A DNA stretch of 64,000 nucleotides, taken from the NCBI GenBank assembly GCA_905221605.1, contig CAJNDS010001335.1:1266938-1330937 (forward strand), read 5' to 3'. This document shows, in pieces, positions 19,640 through 31,332 of this stretch; positions within the stretch are counted from its first letter, which is position 1; each line of letters starts with the position of its first letter. A program made the translations under genes and the position numbers. The notes beneath the pieces are model-generated. The model did no database searches. It was given only the letters and a program-made list of their open reading frames with translations, and was not told where the DNA came from. The stretch is from Symbiodinium natans. Lineage: Eukaryota > Sar > Dinophyceae > Suessiales > Symbiodiniaceae.

Positions 19640-20940
19640 AACACCCTTAATGCCCTAAATGCTCTAAATACCCGTTCAAACCACAAGTAGGTGAGATGTG
19701 AATACCTTGAACTGCTCCGTCTTGGGAACCGGACCACAAGCCAGCCCATGAACTTCATCAGGGTTTATAAGGTTTCGGACATGGGGTTTGGGGTTAGGGT
19801 TAGGGTGTGTAGGGTCCATCTTCAGAAATTTGTGGATTAGGGTTTCGGGAGTGCGGTTCTTTGGGGTATATGATGCCGGGGGGGGAGGGGGGGGGGGGTG
19901 ATGTTTAATAAGTAGGAGGGCAGGATTGAAGGTTGTCCTTGGTTTAGGGTAGCTGCCGGCATTGATTGATACAAGTAGAGAAGAACGAAACGAACCCTTC
20001 AATTGGGGCCTTTTTTCTCGCTGTGTGAAACAACTATGATGGTGTATGGACCCAAGCTCACCCTACAAACACAGGCACCCTCTCTAGGACCAGGAGTAGG
20101 CCCCTATTCCCCTTTTTTTAAGTGCAGCTTCCCCAAAAGGGTACTCTGTCCATTCATTTCGCCCCTTTTTTCAGGTGTAGCTTCCCCAAAAGGGTACTCT
20201 TTTCATTCCTAGGTTACTCTAGTGTCACCCCAAACCCTAAACCCCGAACCCTGAACCCTAAACTCTAAACCGTGTGCCCCAGCTTACTGTCGTAAGTTCG
20301 CCCCGACATCCAGCGGTGTTTTCTACAACCCAAGATAGGCCCATATTTCCAAGGGTTTAGGGTTTCGGGTTTGGGATCCAGAGAAGGGCCTTATTCCCTT
20401 CTTTGAGGGTTTAGGCTCCCTTCGAAGCCTCTTTAAGGCCAAAAGGGGTCGGGTCTGCTTTCTAGGACCCAGGAGTAGACCCTGAACCCCTTTTCTATTG
20501 GGTCAGAGTTTGCTAAAAAATGCTTGTCAACCAAAGAGGGGACCAACAACAAACAAACCCACGTCCGCGCTAGCCATCTGAATCTAAACCCTGAACAGCC
20601 CTGGCACACCCTAAACCCTAAACCCTAAACCCTAAACCCTAAACCCTAAACCCTAAACCCTAAACCCTAAACCCTAAACCCTAAACCCTAAACCCCCCTC
20701 CCCTCGCCTCCTACCAAAAAAAGCCCTCAGCGAACGTCTATGCAAGCAGGGTTCGATTTCGCCCCCTGGAGAGCTGGAGAACCCTACACCCCGTAAACTC
20801 TGAACCATACACCCTAAACCCCAAACCCTTATCCCTAAACCCCAAACCCTAAACCCTAAACCCTAAAACCTAAACCCTAAACCCTAACCCGAAACCCGAA
20901 ACCCAAAACCCTAACCCTACACCCTACTACACCCTACACC
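19640..20940. other. Repeats and foldback element, no firm exon
   Basis: It holds degenerate TTTAGGG, a G tract at 19878, a family D foldback element with an internal duplication (20082-20220) and a CCCTAAA array (20600-20695). A possible exon at 20757-20800 is weak. Confidence 0.5.
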
Positions 20941-20959
20941 CTACACCCTACACCCTATC

Positions 20960-21320
20960 GCCTAGAAAGGCACAAGAAGCAAGCCTTTCGGTGTTTCCTG
21001 CATAGCACCACCAAATTGGTCGCAGAGCATATTCAGCGTGCCAAGCGTCCCACTGATGGCGGCGCGGCCGTAATTGGCCCGAAGGATTCGAGGGCTCCGA
21101 GCAGAGGCCCTCCGGGCTGCTTCCAGGGAGCACTTGCAGGAGTCACAGCGCCTCTACACCCTCTCAGGTCGACGGGACGTCTTGAGACGGCAATCGAGCC
21201 TCGAGGCAAGAATTGCAAGAATTGAGTGCGTGGAGGCAACGACCCATTGAACGAGCAGCGAAGAGGAAGAACCGGAGGCGGCGGGGCTGCGCCTCCAGCT
21301 GCCAACCATGAATGAACGAA
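20960..21320 (+). CDS. Coding-like region, coiled-coil segment, frame changes
   Basis: The first part reads RHKKQAFRCFLHSTTKLVAE in one frame. From about 21073 another frame gives EALRAASREHLQESQRLYTL and SSLEARIARIECVEATTH, a charged helical, coiled-coil-like stretch ending at TGA. Either an intron is missed or the gene is frameshifted. The 2.6 kb element starts just after it. Confidence 0.4.
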
Positions 21321-21891
21321 CCCTGAGCATCGATAATTGATTCCAATCAATCTAAAACTACATTTTCATATTGATTTTGATTTTTGCTTTTTGTATTGAA
21401 AAAATCAATCTGGGCCATATTGATTTTTTGAGGTGGTCATATTGATTTCATATATTGATTTTGTATATTGATTTCGGTTGTTGTTATGTATTGGTTTTCA
21501 AGCTTGATTTGAGAAAGCATGGCCGGCTGTGTTTTGTCTCTTCAAAGTCAAAGCCTTGCAAAAGGTTGCTTTGGTGAGGAACAAGAAAGAAGCCTTGCAA
21601 AAGGTTCATGGGAGGAAGAGGAGAGGCCAGGCACAAGGCCACAACCTTCAAGCCCCAAACCTATAAGCCCTAAACCTTGAAACCCTAGGCCCCTAAACCT
21701 TGAGCCCTGAACCCACAGCCCTAATCCCGAAGCTTTAAACCCTAAACCTTGAACCGGAAGCCTGAACCCCTTGGCGCTAAGCTTTAAGCCTTAAGCCTTA
21801 AACCCTGAACCCAACTTCAAACCCTAAACCCAAGCTGGTTCAGGGTTTAGGGATTTAGCCTTCTGCTTAAACCCTGAAGCCGAAACCCTAA

Positions 21892-22380
21892 TCCTCAGTT
21901 TTTAATAACCCTAAACCCTAAACCTAACCTTCAAATCCGAAACCCTACCCTCGGCCCTAAACCTTGAAACCCTAGACCCTGAAGCTTGAGCCCTGAACCC
22001 AAAACCCTAGCCCCGACGCTTTAAACCCTAAACCCTAAACCCTAAACCTTGAACCGGAAGCCTGCACCCCTAAGCTTTAAACCCTAGACCTTACACCCTG
22101 AACTCCAAATCCAAAACCCTAAGCCTCAACCCCTACCTCAGTTTTTTAACCCTAAACCCTAAACCTAACCTTCAAATCCGAAACCTACCCTCGGCCCTAA
22201 ACCTTGAAACCCTAGACCCTGAAGCTTGAGCCCTGAACCCAAAACCCTAGCCCCGAAGCTTTAAAGCCTAAACCCTAAACCCTAAACCTTGAACCGGAAG
22301 CCTGAACCCCTAAGCTTTAAACCCTAGACCTTAAACCCTGAACTCCAAGTCCAAAACCCTAAGCCTCAACCCCTAAACCT
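21892..22380. repeat. Tandem duplication, unit about 245 bases
   Basis: Two head-to-tail copies start CCTCAGTTTTT and share ACCTTGAACCGGAAGCCTG and GACCCTGAAGCTTGAGCC. The unit is itself degenerate CCCTAAA. It lies within the larger element. Confidence 0.7.
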
Positions 22381-23159
22381 TAAACCCTGAACCCTTATCC
22401 TTAATCCTTGAAACCCTAACCCTTGGCCCTCAGCATTGAACCCAAAACCCAAAACCCTAAGCCTCAACCCCAAAACCTTGAACCCTGAACCTTGACCCTT
22501 GAAACCCTAACCCTCGATCCTAAGCCTCCAACCCTAAGCCCAAAACTCCAAAACCCTAAACCTTAAGCCTCGACGCCTAAACCTTAAACCCTGAAGCCGA
22601 ATCCTTGAAACCCTAACCTTAGGCCCTAAGCCTTCAACCCTAAATCGAAAACCCTAAACCTAAACCTCAACCCCCAAAACCCTAATCCTTGAAACCCTAG
22701 CCCTGGGCTTTGAACCCTAAACCCAGAACCCTGAACCCGTGCAATCCCAATACTTAGTTTTGTTTATTTTCTTCTTTGCTTACTTTCATTTTTTGGTTTA
22801 GTTTTTTGTCAATTTTTATTTTCTTGTTCGATTTTTAAAATATTTTATTGGAAATTTTCCTTTTGATTTCATTTTTTGTTATTGTTTTGGTATTTTCCTT
22901 ATCTAATATATCTAATATTTTTTATTTTGTTTTTTCCTCTGAATTTTCCTTTTTACCAAAAAAGGGAATTTCAAAAAGCAAAATTGCAAAATTTCAAAAA
23001 GAATTGGGGAAATCAAAAGAAAATGTTGGGGTTTTTTTTGAAAAATGAATTGCGAAATTTGAAAAACTATTTTGAGGGGAGAATCCCCAAAAAATATTTC
23101 ATATTTTTTGAAAAAGAAGACAGAAGAAGATTTGGTAGGCTAGGCTCCGGGGTCTAAGT

Positions 23160-23725
23160 GTTGGGTGCTTGGGGCTTGCAAAGGGTTTAGGGTTTAGGGT
23201 AGGGTCCTCGGTTTAGGCGTTTAGGGCTTGGGCTTTGCAAGGGTTTAGGGTTTAGGGTAGGGCAAACATGGAGGTCAAGTCAGTTCGAGAAACGTTATCA
23301 GTCCGTGAGTTCGTTCTGTGTCTGGCCTTGTTCGGAGAACAGGTGCGACACATCCAGGCGGGTACACAGAAGCCTGTTGCAAAAGGGTAGGCTCCGGGGT
23401 TTAAGTGTTTAGGGTTTGCGAAGGGTTAAGGGCTTAGGGTAGGATCCGGGGTCTAAGGGTTTAGGCCTTGGGGTTTGCAAAGGGTTTAGGGCTCCCAGGG
23501 TTTAGGCCTTAGGGTTTGTAAAGGGTTTCGGGTTTAGGGTAGGGCCGGGTCCCGGGTTTAGGTGTCTAGGGCTTGAGGCTTGCAAGGGTTTAGGGTTTAG
23601 GGTAGGGTCCGGGGTTTGATTGTTGAGGGCTTGGGATTTTGCAAAGGGTTAAGGGTTTAGGGTAGGGTCCGGAATTTACGGGTTTAGGCCTCAGGGTTTG
23701 CAAAGGGTTTAGGGCTAAGGGGAAA
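23160..23725. repeat. Higher-order repeat of GGGTAGGGTCCGGGGTTTA
   Basis: Units of about 60-80 bases with TTTGCAAAGGGTTTAGGG and GGGTAGGGTCCGGGGTTTA recur about seven times in the right half of the element. Confidence 0.65.
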
Positions 23726-24034
23726 AAGCTTCGTCTGGTAGCTGCCCATGTTGATTTTTTATACTGATTTTGCTGTCTGTGCTATATTGATTTTATGGAT
23801 ATTTTTGCGATGGAAAAATATTGATTCGGAATTTGTCCAAAATCAATCCAGCCAGATTGATTTTAGAGCCAAATCAATCTGGTTTTTCACCGTATTGATC
23901 GGAATCAATATTCGATGCTCAGGGAATGAACGCTAAACCCTAAACGCTATAAACCCTAAACCTTAAAGCCTAAACCCTAAACCCTAGCCCTAAGCCCTAA
24001 ACTCCCCAAGCCCGAAGCCCGAAAGCATTTGCAG

Positions 24035-24078
24035 GCGGCCGCTTGGTTCTGACGCCTCCACCAGGCTTTGCCTTTCAG
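24035..24078 (+). CDS. Small exon with GC donor
   Basis: Acceptor AAAGCATTTGCAG, donor TTTCAG|GCAAGG, phase 2/0. It reads GRLVLTPPPGFAFQ. A CAG|GCAAG donor is the usual form of a GC-AG intron. CCCTAAA upstream, TTTAGGG right after the donor. Confidence 0.5.
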
Positions 24079-25064
24079 GCAAGGGTTTAGGGTTTAGCGT
24101 TTAGGGTTCAGGGTTTCGGCGGGTTTCGGAATTCAGGGTGGCATGTATAGGGTTTAGGGTTGCATGCGGATACCGGTCTTAGGCAAGATGGAGCAGTAGA
24201 TGCATGTAGGGTTTAGGCTATTACAAGGCATCGGCAGGCAAAGGTGAAGTAAGAAAGGACTCAGCCCCAACGCCAAACCCAAACCGCAACAACAGCTCAT
24301 CATCGCTGTCTAATATAGGGGCCTGACTAGTTAGAGGGACCATCAGGGAATACCACTATTAATTATTCCGACCCTGGATCGTTCAATTCTGAGGCCTACC
24401 TTGGGCAAATCTACTAAGGCATATGGGCGCGCTGACTTTTTTAGGTTTCGTCACCCAGTGTCCCCCAAGGTCCCACCAACACCCAGCTCGAAGGTAGGTT
24501 CCCTCAACCCCAGACCAGAAGCCCTAAATCCTAAACCCTAAATCCTAAGCCCTAAATCCTAAACCATAAAGCCCTGAAGCCTAATCCCTAAACCCTAAAC
24601 CCTAAACCCTAAACCCTAAACCCTAAACCCTAAACCCTAAACCCTAAACAGCAAGTTGCTTAGCATCCTGCACCCCAGGCTGCGGATCCCTCTTGCACAC
24701 CCTCACGGGCAGCCTAATCCCTAGACCCGAGAAATTCCCGAGATATTTAAATCCTTGAGCCCTTAAGAGTAAGCCCTAAACCCCAAGCCCCAAACCCCAA
24801 ACCCCAAACCGCAAACCCCAAACCGCAAACCCCAAACCGCAAACCGCAAACCGCAAACCGCAAACCGCAAACCGCAAACCGCAACGCTCCGGTGGCAGGA
24901 GCTCTGCACAGTGCTCGAGATTCCCGGCGGGCTGCCCAGGATGTAGAGGGCTTCCCTGGCAGAATACACCTTAGGCTTTGGAGGGTTTTTTTAGGGTTCA
25001 GGGTTACTACACCCTAAAACCTATATGAACCCCAAGCCCCAAATAAACCCCTTAAAATGGAGTG

Positions 25065-25380
25065 GTTGAACGACGGGGTGGCCTCTTACACTACAAGACC
25101 CGAGAACTACGACAACCACAAAGCCCGGAGCAGGTGGAAACGATGGTGCTTGAAGTGAGCTGGGTCTTTGCAGACTATGACGAATCGGTCAGGATACAGC
25201 CCTGCGCAGCGTGTGTCGGACAACGGCCAGTATGAGCTGAGCACCTCCTCAGACATCGCCTGGGGACGAGCTGAAGAATTCGACAGGCTGCCCAGCACTG
25301 CTGAAGTTGGACTCCAAAGCGCGGCTGGCTCGGGCAAGCTTGAGTCGTCCTCGACAGGAGATCGACAAGCTTCGTTTAGG
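25065..25380 (+). pseudogene. Retrotransposon integrase fragment
   Basis: One + frame reads VERRGGLLHYKTREL then SPEQVETMVLEVSWV; a one-base shift near 25166 leads into TMTNRSGYSPAQRV and a degenerate Ala/Glu-rich tail. The NRSGYSPAQRV block is a motif I associate with the end of the integrase domain in LTR retroelements of dinoflagellates. The normal FG that would follow is lost. It is a decayed fragment ended by TTTAGGG. Confidence 0.6.
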
Positions 25381-25901
25381 GTTTAGGGTTTAGGGTTTAG
25401 GGTTTAGGGTTTAGGGTTTAGGGGTCTCCATGGTCCTTATAGATGCTACCTTAAGGCGATGTTCTGCCTGGCGTGAACAGGAGATTCTTGTTGTTGGGCT
25501 TCAAGGTCCAGGTTGGGCTTCAACCCAACCCCCTAAACCTTAAACCCTAAACCCTGAACCCCAAACCCAATCTCCAAGTATGGTTTTTCTGGAGACCTCC
25601 CTGTCGACCCTCTCTCCCCGAAACACCCTGAGCCCCAAAGAATGAGGGCGCTCCGCCCCCTTAGGTGTGGTGGGTGGGGCTTCGGGTTTAGGGTTTAGGG
25701 TTTAGGGTTTAGGGTTTAGGGTTTAGGGTTTAGGGTTTAGGGTTTAGGGTTTGGGTTTAGGGTTTAGGGTTTAGGGTTTAGGGTGGGGTTCGGGTTTAGG
25801 GTTGTAGGCTTTCGTGGTTTCGTGGTTTAGGCTTTGATGGCTTTACTCTGAAGTTGTTTATTGCGTCATTTTCGCTTTTAGGCTTTCCCCCTGCCCTGGC
25901 C

Positions 25902-25999
25902 CTGGTTCTCAGTAGGGAATGAGGGAATTGAGGGCCCTACATATACCCTTTCAGGGAGTATATAGGGCCCTCATTCCCTCATTCCCTACTAAGAACCAG
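25902..25999. mobile_element. Foldback element, family E, near-perfect hairpin
   Basis: CTGGTTCTCAGTAGGGAATG and its reverse complement close a hairpin of about 44-base arms rich in GAGGGCCCTA. A sister copy starts about 115 bases downstream. Confidence 0.75.
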
Positions 26000-26115
26000 C
26001 CAGCAATTAGGTTTTGGGGTTTAGGGGGTGCTGGGTGCAGTGGTGTGGAGGTGGCGAACTGTTAGTCGGGATTCCATGCTATCCCCCTCGCTCAAATCCT
26101 GATCCCCCCCCCCTC

Positions 26116-26220
26116 CTGGCTTCTTAGTAGGGAATGAGGCAATGAGGGCCCTATATAATCCCTCAAAGGGTGTACAATATGTGCAGGGCCCTCATTCCAT
26201 CATTCCCTACTAAGAACCAG
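26116..26220. mobile_element. Foldback element, family E, second copy
   Basis: The same arms as 25902-25999 with a few changes and a longer loop. The right end CCCTACTAAGAACCAG is identical to that of the first copy. Confidence 0.75.
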
Positions 26221-26577
26221 GGGCCCCCCAAGACCACTGAACCCAAACCCAGTTCGCCCCGTGCAAAAAGAGGTAGTCACCACACGAACCATTCACGCCC
26301 CGATCAAATTTCATCTGAATCCGGGGCATTCTGGTGCAGGAACACGGACGAAACTTCTAAGCACAAATTCCAGCGCGATGCTCTTTTTTTGCGAACTTCA
26401 AAGACTGCACCCCTGGCTTCCTGCGCAGTAAAGGCAACATCCAACACGAGTCGGTTGGGCTTGTTTTTGCCTGCTGTTTGTGCTGAAAAGTGGGCCTGGT
26501 CAGCATGTGACAAGCACACAAGCTCGAAACCTTCAACCCTTGACCTTGAGAAGAAGGAAGCGCTTTGCGCTTAACAC
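26221..26577. other. Island open on both strands, not assigned
   Basis: A + frame runs to TAA at 26572-26574 and overlapping minus frames are also open. Composition is not convincing either way and splice sites are poor. It could contain an exon, but I cannot place one. Confidence 0.3.
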
Positions 26578-26836
26578 CCAACGCCCAACACCCAAACACT
26601 AAACCTTGCCGCGGTGCCAACATCCTACTCTTAATTCTTTATGGACAGGGCTAGCACACACCCTTAACTTGGGGGGCCGAGGGGGGGTGGGGGGGGGGAA
26701 TAACCCCAAACCCTAAGCCCGGAGCCCAATAAACCCTATAAATATAAACCCTAAACCCTATAAACCCTATACATCCCATAAACCCTATAAACCCTATAAC
26801 TCCTACACCCTAAACTTTAAACCCAACCTTTGCAAG

Positions 26837-26925
26837 GCTATACCGCGCTACCTGGTTTGGGCAGCATTCACTGCCAGGCCACCACTTCGGTGACCCTGAC
26901 GCCCCTCCGCTGTATGAGTCTGAGG
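26837..26925 (+). CDS. Exon, unknown protein
   Basis: Acceptor CCTTTGCAAG, donor TGAGG|GTTCAG, phase 1/1. It reads LYRATWFGQHSLPGHHFGD then an acidic Pro-rich end. It sits between CCCTAAA and TTTAGGG. Phase matches 27268. Confidence 0.65.
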
Positions 26926-27267
26926 GTTCAGGGTTTAGGGTTTAGGGTTTAGGGTTCAGGGTTTAGGGTTTAGGGTTCAGGGTTTAGGGTTTCTGTTTCC
27001 GGGCTCAGGGTTTCAGGGTTTAGGGTTTGGGGTTGAGTGTTAAGGGTTTTGGGGTTTTGGGTTTTGAGGGGGGGGGGGGGGGGCGCGAATTGAACTTCAA
27101 GTTGGGTTCATCTACATCCTCATCTAGGCATAAGGACCAACAAAACCTTCCGGGGGGTTGGGGTTAGACCGAAGTCCAAAACCTGCTGCGTCTCACAAGC
27201 TTCGCAGGAAGCATTATCGCAGATATAGGAGTTTAGGGCGTTTTGGGTTTTGTCTGGGGTGTAGCAG

Positions 27268-27446
27268 AATGCCTCGAACACGCTAATGCCAGGGTGGTGT
27301 TAGCCTTGACAACAGTGAGTCTGATTACTGTTCCAAGTTTTTTGCCAATCAGATCGGGGATGGTAAGTCAACAGTTCAGAGCAGCCGGCGCCGCGATAGT
27401 TGAGCACCTACCATTGCAGCTGTCCCGCGCCCCACATCCAGACTAG
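27268..27446 (+). CDS. Exon with hydrophobic segment
   Basis: Acceptor GGTGTAGCAG, phase 2, open to TAG at 27444. It reads CLEHANARVVLALTT then a hydrophobic run VSLITVPSFLPI that could span a membrane. GTGAGT at 27315 and GTAAGT at 27363 are good donors, so the exon may end at 27314 instead. Confidence 0.55.
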
Positions 27447-27952
27447 CAAAGCCTAATCGCCCTAAAGCCTACAGCCTAGCTGCCCATTGGTGGGCGGGGA
27501 AGCCCTACTCCTTCCCCTCCCCCCCCGGAACAATTGGGTTTATGCTCCTGAGACGTGAGTAAAGCTCAAGCTTGACAAGACCCCCCGCCTGCCTGCCCCC
27601 CCCCCCCCCCCCCATTCCCAGCTCTCAGCCCTCCCACCCAGACAGGAGCAAATAATTGCGTGTACGGGGGGAGAGGGAAAGTGGTGCGGGCAGTTGGGGG
27701 GGTTGGAGCTAAAGGGTTTTGGGGACTGGGGTCTGAAGTGGGGGTTTGGCCTTGGGTGTTTATTCCCCAACCACCCCCCTAAACCCGAAACTCTCAAGCG
27801 AACCCTAAAACCGCAACCCTACACCCTCTAAATCCTAAACCCTGAACCCTAGACCCTAAACCCCAAACCCTAAACCCTAAACCCTAAACCCGAAACCCTA
27901 AACCCTAAACCCTAAACCCTAAACCCTAAACCCCTCCATCCTTTCTCACAAG

Positions 27953-27991
27953 CCACCTGCAATCAAGGCCACGACTCCAGGCCCTGGCTTG
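27953..27991 (+). CDS. Small exon
   Basis: Acceptor CATCCTTTCTCACAAG with a good pyrimidine tract, donor GGCTTG|GTTTGT, phase 2/1, reading TCNQGHDSRPWL. Confidence 0.45.
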
Positions 27992-28710
27992 GTTTGTTAG
28001 GGTGTAGGGTTTAGGGTTTAGGGTTTAGGGTTTAGGGTTTAGGGTTTGGGGTTTAGGAATGTTGGTTCAAGGTTCAGGGCTCAGGGTTTTGGGAGGTGTA
28101 TTGGGCGTGGGGGGGGGGGGTGAGTGTGAGGGTTGAGGCTGGGCTTAGGGGTGTGGGGTTTAGGGTCCAGGATTTTGGGTTTTTTGGGGTGGTGAGAGGT
28201 TCGTAGTCACCTTTCCAGGGCGGTGGGGTTAGAGATTCAGTTGCCCTAAACCCTAAACCCAAAACCCTAAGCCCTAAGCCCTAAACCCTAAACCCTATAA
28301 ACCCCAAGGATGAGATGCTTGGGGCTATGGGGCTGCGGGTCGGGAGGGTTTGCCGTTCTATTCACCCCCGCACCCTCCCTCCCTTCCCCCTACCCTAGAA
28401 GAAACAAAGCCCCCACTTTGGGCTATTTGGAGTTTAGGGTTTAGGGTTTAGGGTTTAGGGTGTATTAAAAGAGGGGGTCTGCAGGAGTGACCTGAGCCTA
28501 TATCGGCCCAACATGTCCCGAAAAGCCTTGAGCCCCCAGGTTGAGGGTTTAGGGAGTTTTGGGAGCTTAGGGCGTTTAGGGTTTAGGGAGTTCAGGGAGT
28601 TTAGGGTTTAGGGTTTAGGGTTTATAGGGTTTAGGGTTTAGGGAGTTTAGGGAGTTTAGGGTTTAGGGCGGTCGAACCTTTGTTCAGGTCCCACCTCTGG
28701 TTCCCCTTAG

Positions 28711-28798
28711 AAGAGGTCCTCCCACCGGGACTTCTTCACTTTGCCCTGGACATCTGGAATCCAGCAGCTCATCCTGTTTTTGGAGCCCCCCAGCTTTT
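28711..28798 (+). CDS. Exon, unknown protein
   Basis: Acceptor CTGGTTCCCCTTAG, donor GCTTTT|GTAGGG, phase 2/2. It reads EVLPPGLLHFALDIWNPAAH. An excellent pyrimidine tract, and the donor runs straight into TTTAGGG. Confidence 0.65.
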
Positions 28799-30110
28799 GT
28801 AGGGTTTAGGGTTTAGGGTGCAGGGTTGAGGGTTTAGGGTTTATAGGGTTTAGGGTTAACCCTGAGCCCTGAATTGGGGGGTGTACGAGAATAAGGACCC
28901 CTTCTGTTGACCGCTAATATCGTAGGATCTCCCTTCTCATAAGGACCCAAAATAAGGCACCCCTAATTTCAACGGGAGCCCCCAATTGGCGAAAGCCCAT
29001 CCTAAACCCCTCGTTCCAGCAGCTTCGGGGGGCGGAGGGAGGGCTGGGCAACTAGCACAGGCAAGCCTTGCAAAGTTATAGCATCTGATAACCCCATGTA
29101 TAAGTCTACATATAACTTACTAGAGGACTTGGGGCACACAAGTGCAGTTATATTTGGGGTGTATAAGTATCCTGAACCTCCTAGTCTCCAAGGATTGCCC
29201 TAACCCTAAACCCTAAACCTGAAACCGCCAACCAAGGATGAGCCCTTCAGCAGCCGCAGCGGTCACAGCACAGCGTGCGGCAGCGAGCGTTGCTGGCAGG
29301 CGGAGCTGTCAGCCCTGAATCCTGAACCGACAACTTGTAAATTAGAGTCCCCTTTCCCTTACTTAAGATGAGGAAGCCAAAAAGGGACCACCCAAATTAT
29401 GGTCCGTCCTTGTGTACCCTAAATATATCGGGCCGCCTTAAATTAGTAACCCCAAAAGGGAACTTAGAGAATCCCCCATGCGCCTGAGTATCATTGTGCT
29501 TTCTATCATTGTGTTTTGGGCAAGTCTGTTTTTTCGCGGTGTATTTGTCCTTCCTGAGAAGTTGACAAATTGAGAGGTTGAAATATTCTCTTCTACGGCG
29601 GCTCCGCTGGACGACGCCTGGCCTCATGTTCTGGCATGGGGTCTACTTGGGTGTGTACTTTAGGGTCGAGTCCTTTTTTTAGCTGGGTTGATGATTTGGT
29701 TCGAGGGTTTAGGGGGAGACTGGCTTTTTGACGCTCGGTAGCTAGTTGATGGAAATTGGGTGTTTAAACTTTGCGAATGTGGGCTGTGGTAACGATAGTA
29801 GACTCCCAAAAGTTGGAACGTACTTATCCCCATAGCCGAAAAGGTATCTAACGTGAATCGCAGCTTTAACCCTAAACCCTACACCCTACACCCTAAACCC
29901 TAAACCCTAAGCCTACTACTACATAAGTGCACGAGCAGGCACCTTGCTTCTTTTCACTTAAGTGCAGCTCGTCCTCCCCGGCTCCTAGCCGCGTTTCAGC
30001 CGGAGCCGTCGCTGCTAAGGCTAGGCCTGGCTCGATAGCGGCTTAGGGTTACACCCTAAACCCTAAACCCTATAAACCCCAAACCCTAAACCCTGGAAAA
30101 TTCTTGTGAG

Positions 30111-30163
30111 CGCTTTTGCCGAGCATACGAGAGGCTCAGCCCTGTCGAAGAAGATGACTTCGG
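30111..30163 (+). CDS. Exon, acidic end
   Basis: Acceptor TTCTTGTGAG, donor TTCGG|GTGTAG, phase 0/2, reading RFCRAYERLSPVEEDDF. CCCTAAA just upstream. Confidence 0.55.
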
Positions 30164-30860
30164 GTGTAGGGGGTGGCAACCTGTAGGGTTTCGGGTTTAA
30201 GAGTTGAGGGTATTTTAGTTTTAGGGTTTAGGAGATTTAGGGCTCAGGGATTTAGGGTTTCAGGGTTGAGGGTTAAGGGTGTTAGGATTTTAGGTTTTGG
30301 GGCTTCGCGACACGAATCCCAACAAGTCATTTGGGTGACCAGTGTTGATGCTGCTGCCGGCGAGGTGGTGAACCAAGCCTAAGCCCGGGGTAGGATTGGC
30401 GGCTTGGGGGGGATTGTGACGCTTTGAGGTTTAGGTGTCCGCTCAAAACTCACAGCCCGAAGTTTCATTCCCCAGCAGACTCTAAGACCTAAACCCTCAA
30501 CCCTAAACCCTAATCTTTACCCCCGACCCGTAGTTGTGAAGCCCTCAACCCAGGTTCAGAGCTCGAGGGTTTAGGGGTGCAGGGTTTAGGGTTTAGGGTC
30601 TAGGGTCTAGGGGTGCAGGGTTGGTGAAGGGCCTAGGTTGGACTTCAGAGGTTTAGAATTCTGGGGCTTAGGTTTACTTTTTAGGGTTTATTATAGGATT
30701 CTGGGGTTTAGGGTTTAGGTTTAATTAGGGTTTAGGGCTTAGGGCTTAGGGCTTAGGGTTTAGGGTTTAGGGTTTAGGGTTTAGGGTTTAGGGTTTAGGG
30801 TTTAGGGTTTAGGGTTTAGGGTTTAGGGTTTAGGGTTTAGGGTTTAGGGCCCATGCTCAG

Positions 30861-30956
30861 GCCCCAGCGCACACCAGCAGCTTCCCAATCAACGCAGAGA
30901 TGCCGCAGGCAGGCAGCGCCCGAATTTCTTTTCTTCAACCTGATGCTAAAGGCTGA
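30861..30956 (+). CDS. Exon after a long TTTAGGG array
   Basis: Acceptor CCATGCTCAG directly after about sixteen TTTAGGG units. Phase 0, reading APAHTSSFPINAEMPQAG then ISFLQPDAKG and TGA. It may be terminal, or end at a GC donor (AAAG|GCTGAC, CGCAG|GCAGGC). Confidence 0.55.
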   Translation, partial: APAHTSSFPINAEMPQAGSARISFLQPDAKG

Positions 30957-31289
30957 CTAGGGTTTAGGGTTTAGGGTTTAGGGTTTAGGGTTTAGGGGTT
31001 AGGGGTTAGGGGTTAGGGGTTAGGGTTTAGGGTTTAGGGTTTAGGGTTTAGGGTTTAGGGTTTAGGGTTTAGGGTTTAGGGACCCTAAAACCTAAGCTAC
31101 TCTTCATTCTGGATGTTTGGATGGCCGATGGAGCCTCACTGCCCTAAGCCTTCTTGCAGAACGGCCCTTAAACCCTAAACCTTAAACCACTAAACTTGAC
31201 CCTAAACCCTGGGGTATATAAACCCCTAGAAAAACCCCGAAGTAAACCCCGATATAAACCCTGACAACCCTCGGAAGCTTGCTTTCGAG

Positions 31290-31332
31290 GCGCAGATCGT
31301 GGATCTCACCACGCCGCAAAGGCTCACCAGGG
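31290..31332 (+). CDS. Small exon
   Basis: Acceptor GCTTTCGAG, donor CCAGG|GTTGCC, phase 0/1, reading AQIVDLTTPQRLTR. TTTAGGG follows within ten bases. Confidence 0.5.

Larger units (their letters stand above)
21321..23924. mobile_element. Terminal-inverted-repeat element with 8-base target duplication
   Basis: Left end CCCTGAGCATCGATAATTGA is matched, inverted, by the right end ending ATTCGATGCTCAGGG. AATGAACG occurs at 21311-21318 and directly after the right end at 23925-23932, a likely target-site duplication. Two bases separate the left copy from the end. The ends are rich in ATTGATTTTG, and the middle carries diverged CCCTAAA then TTTAGGG. No transposase frame was seen. TSD length suggests a hAT-like origin, by inference. 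Confidence 0.75.

Noticed and set aside
26170-26574. 134-codon + open frame
   Set aside because: It starts inside a foldback element, overlaps an equally open minus frame and has no splice sites or known motif.
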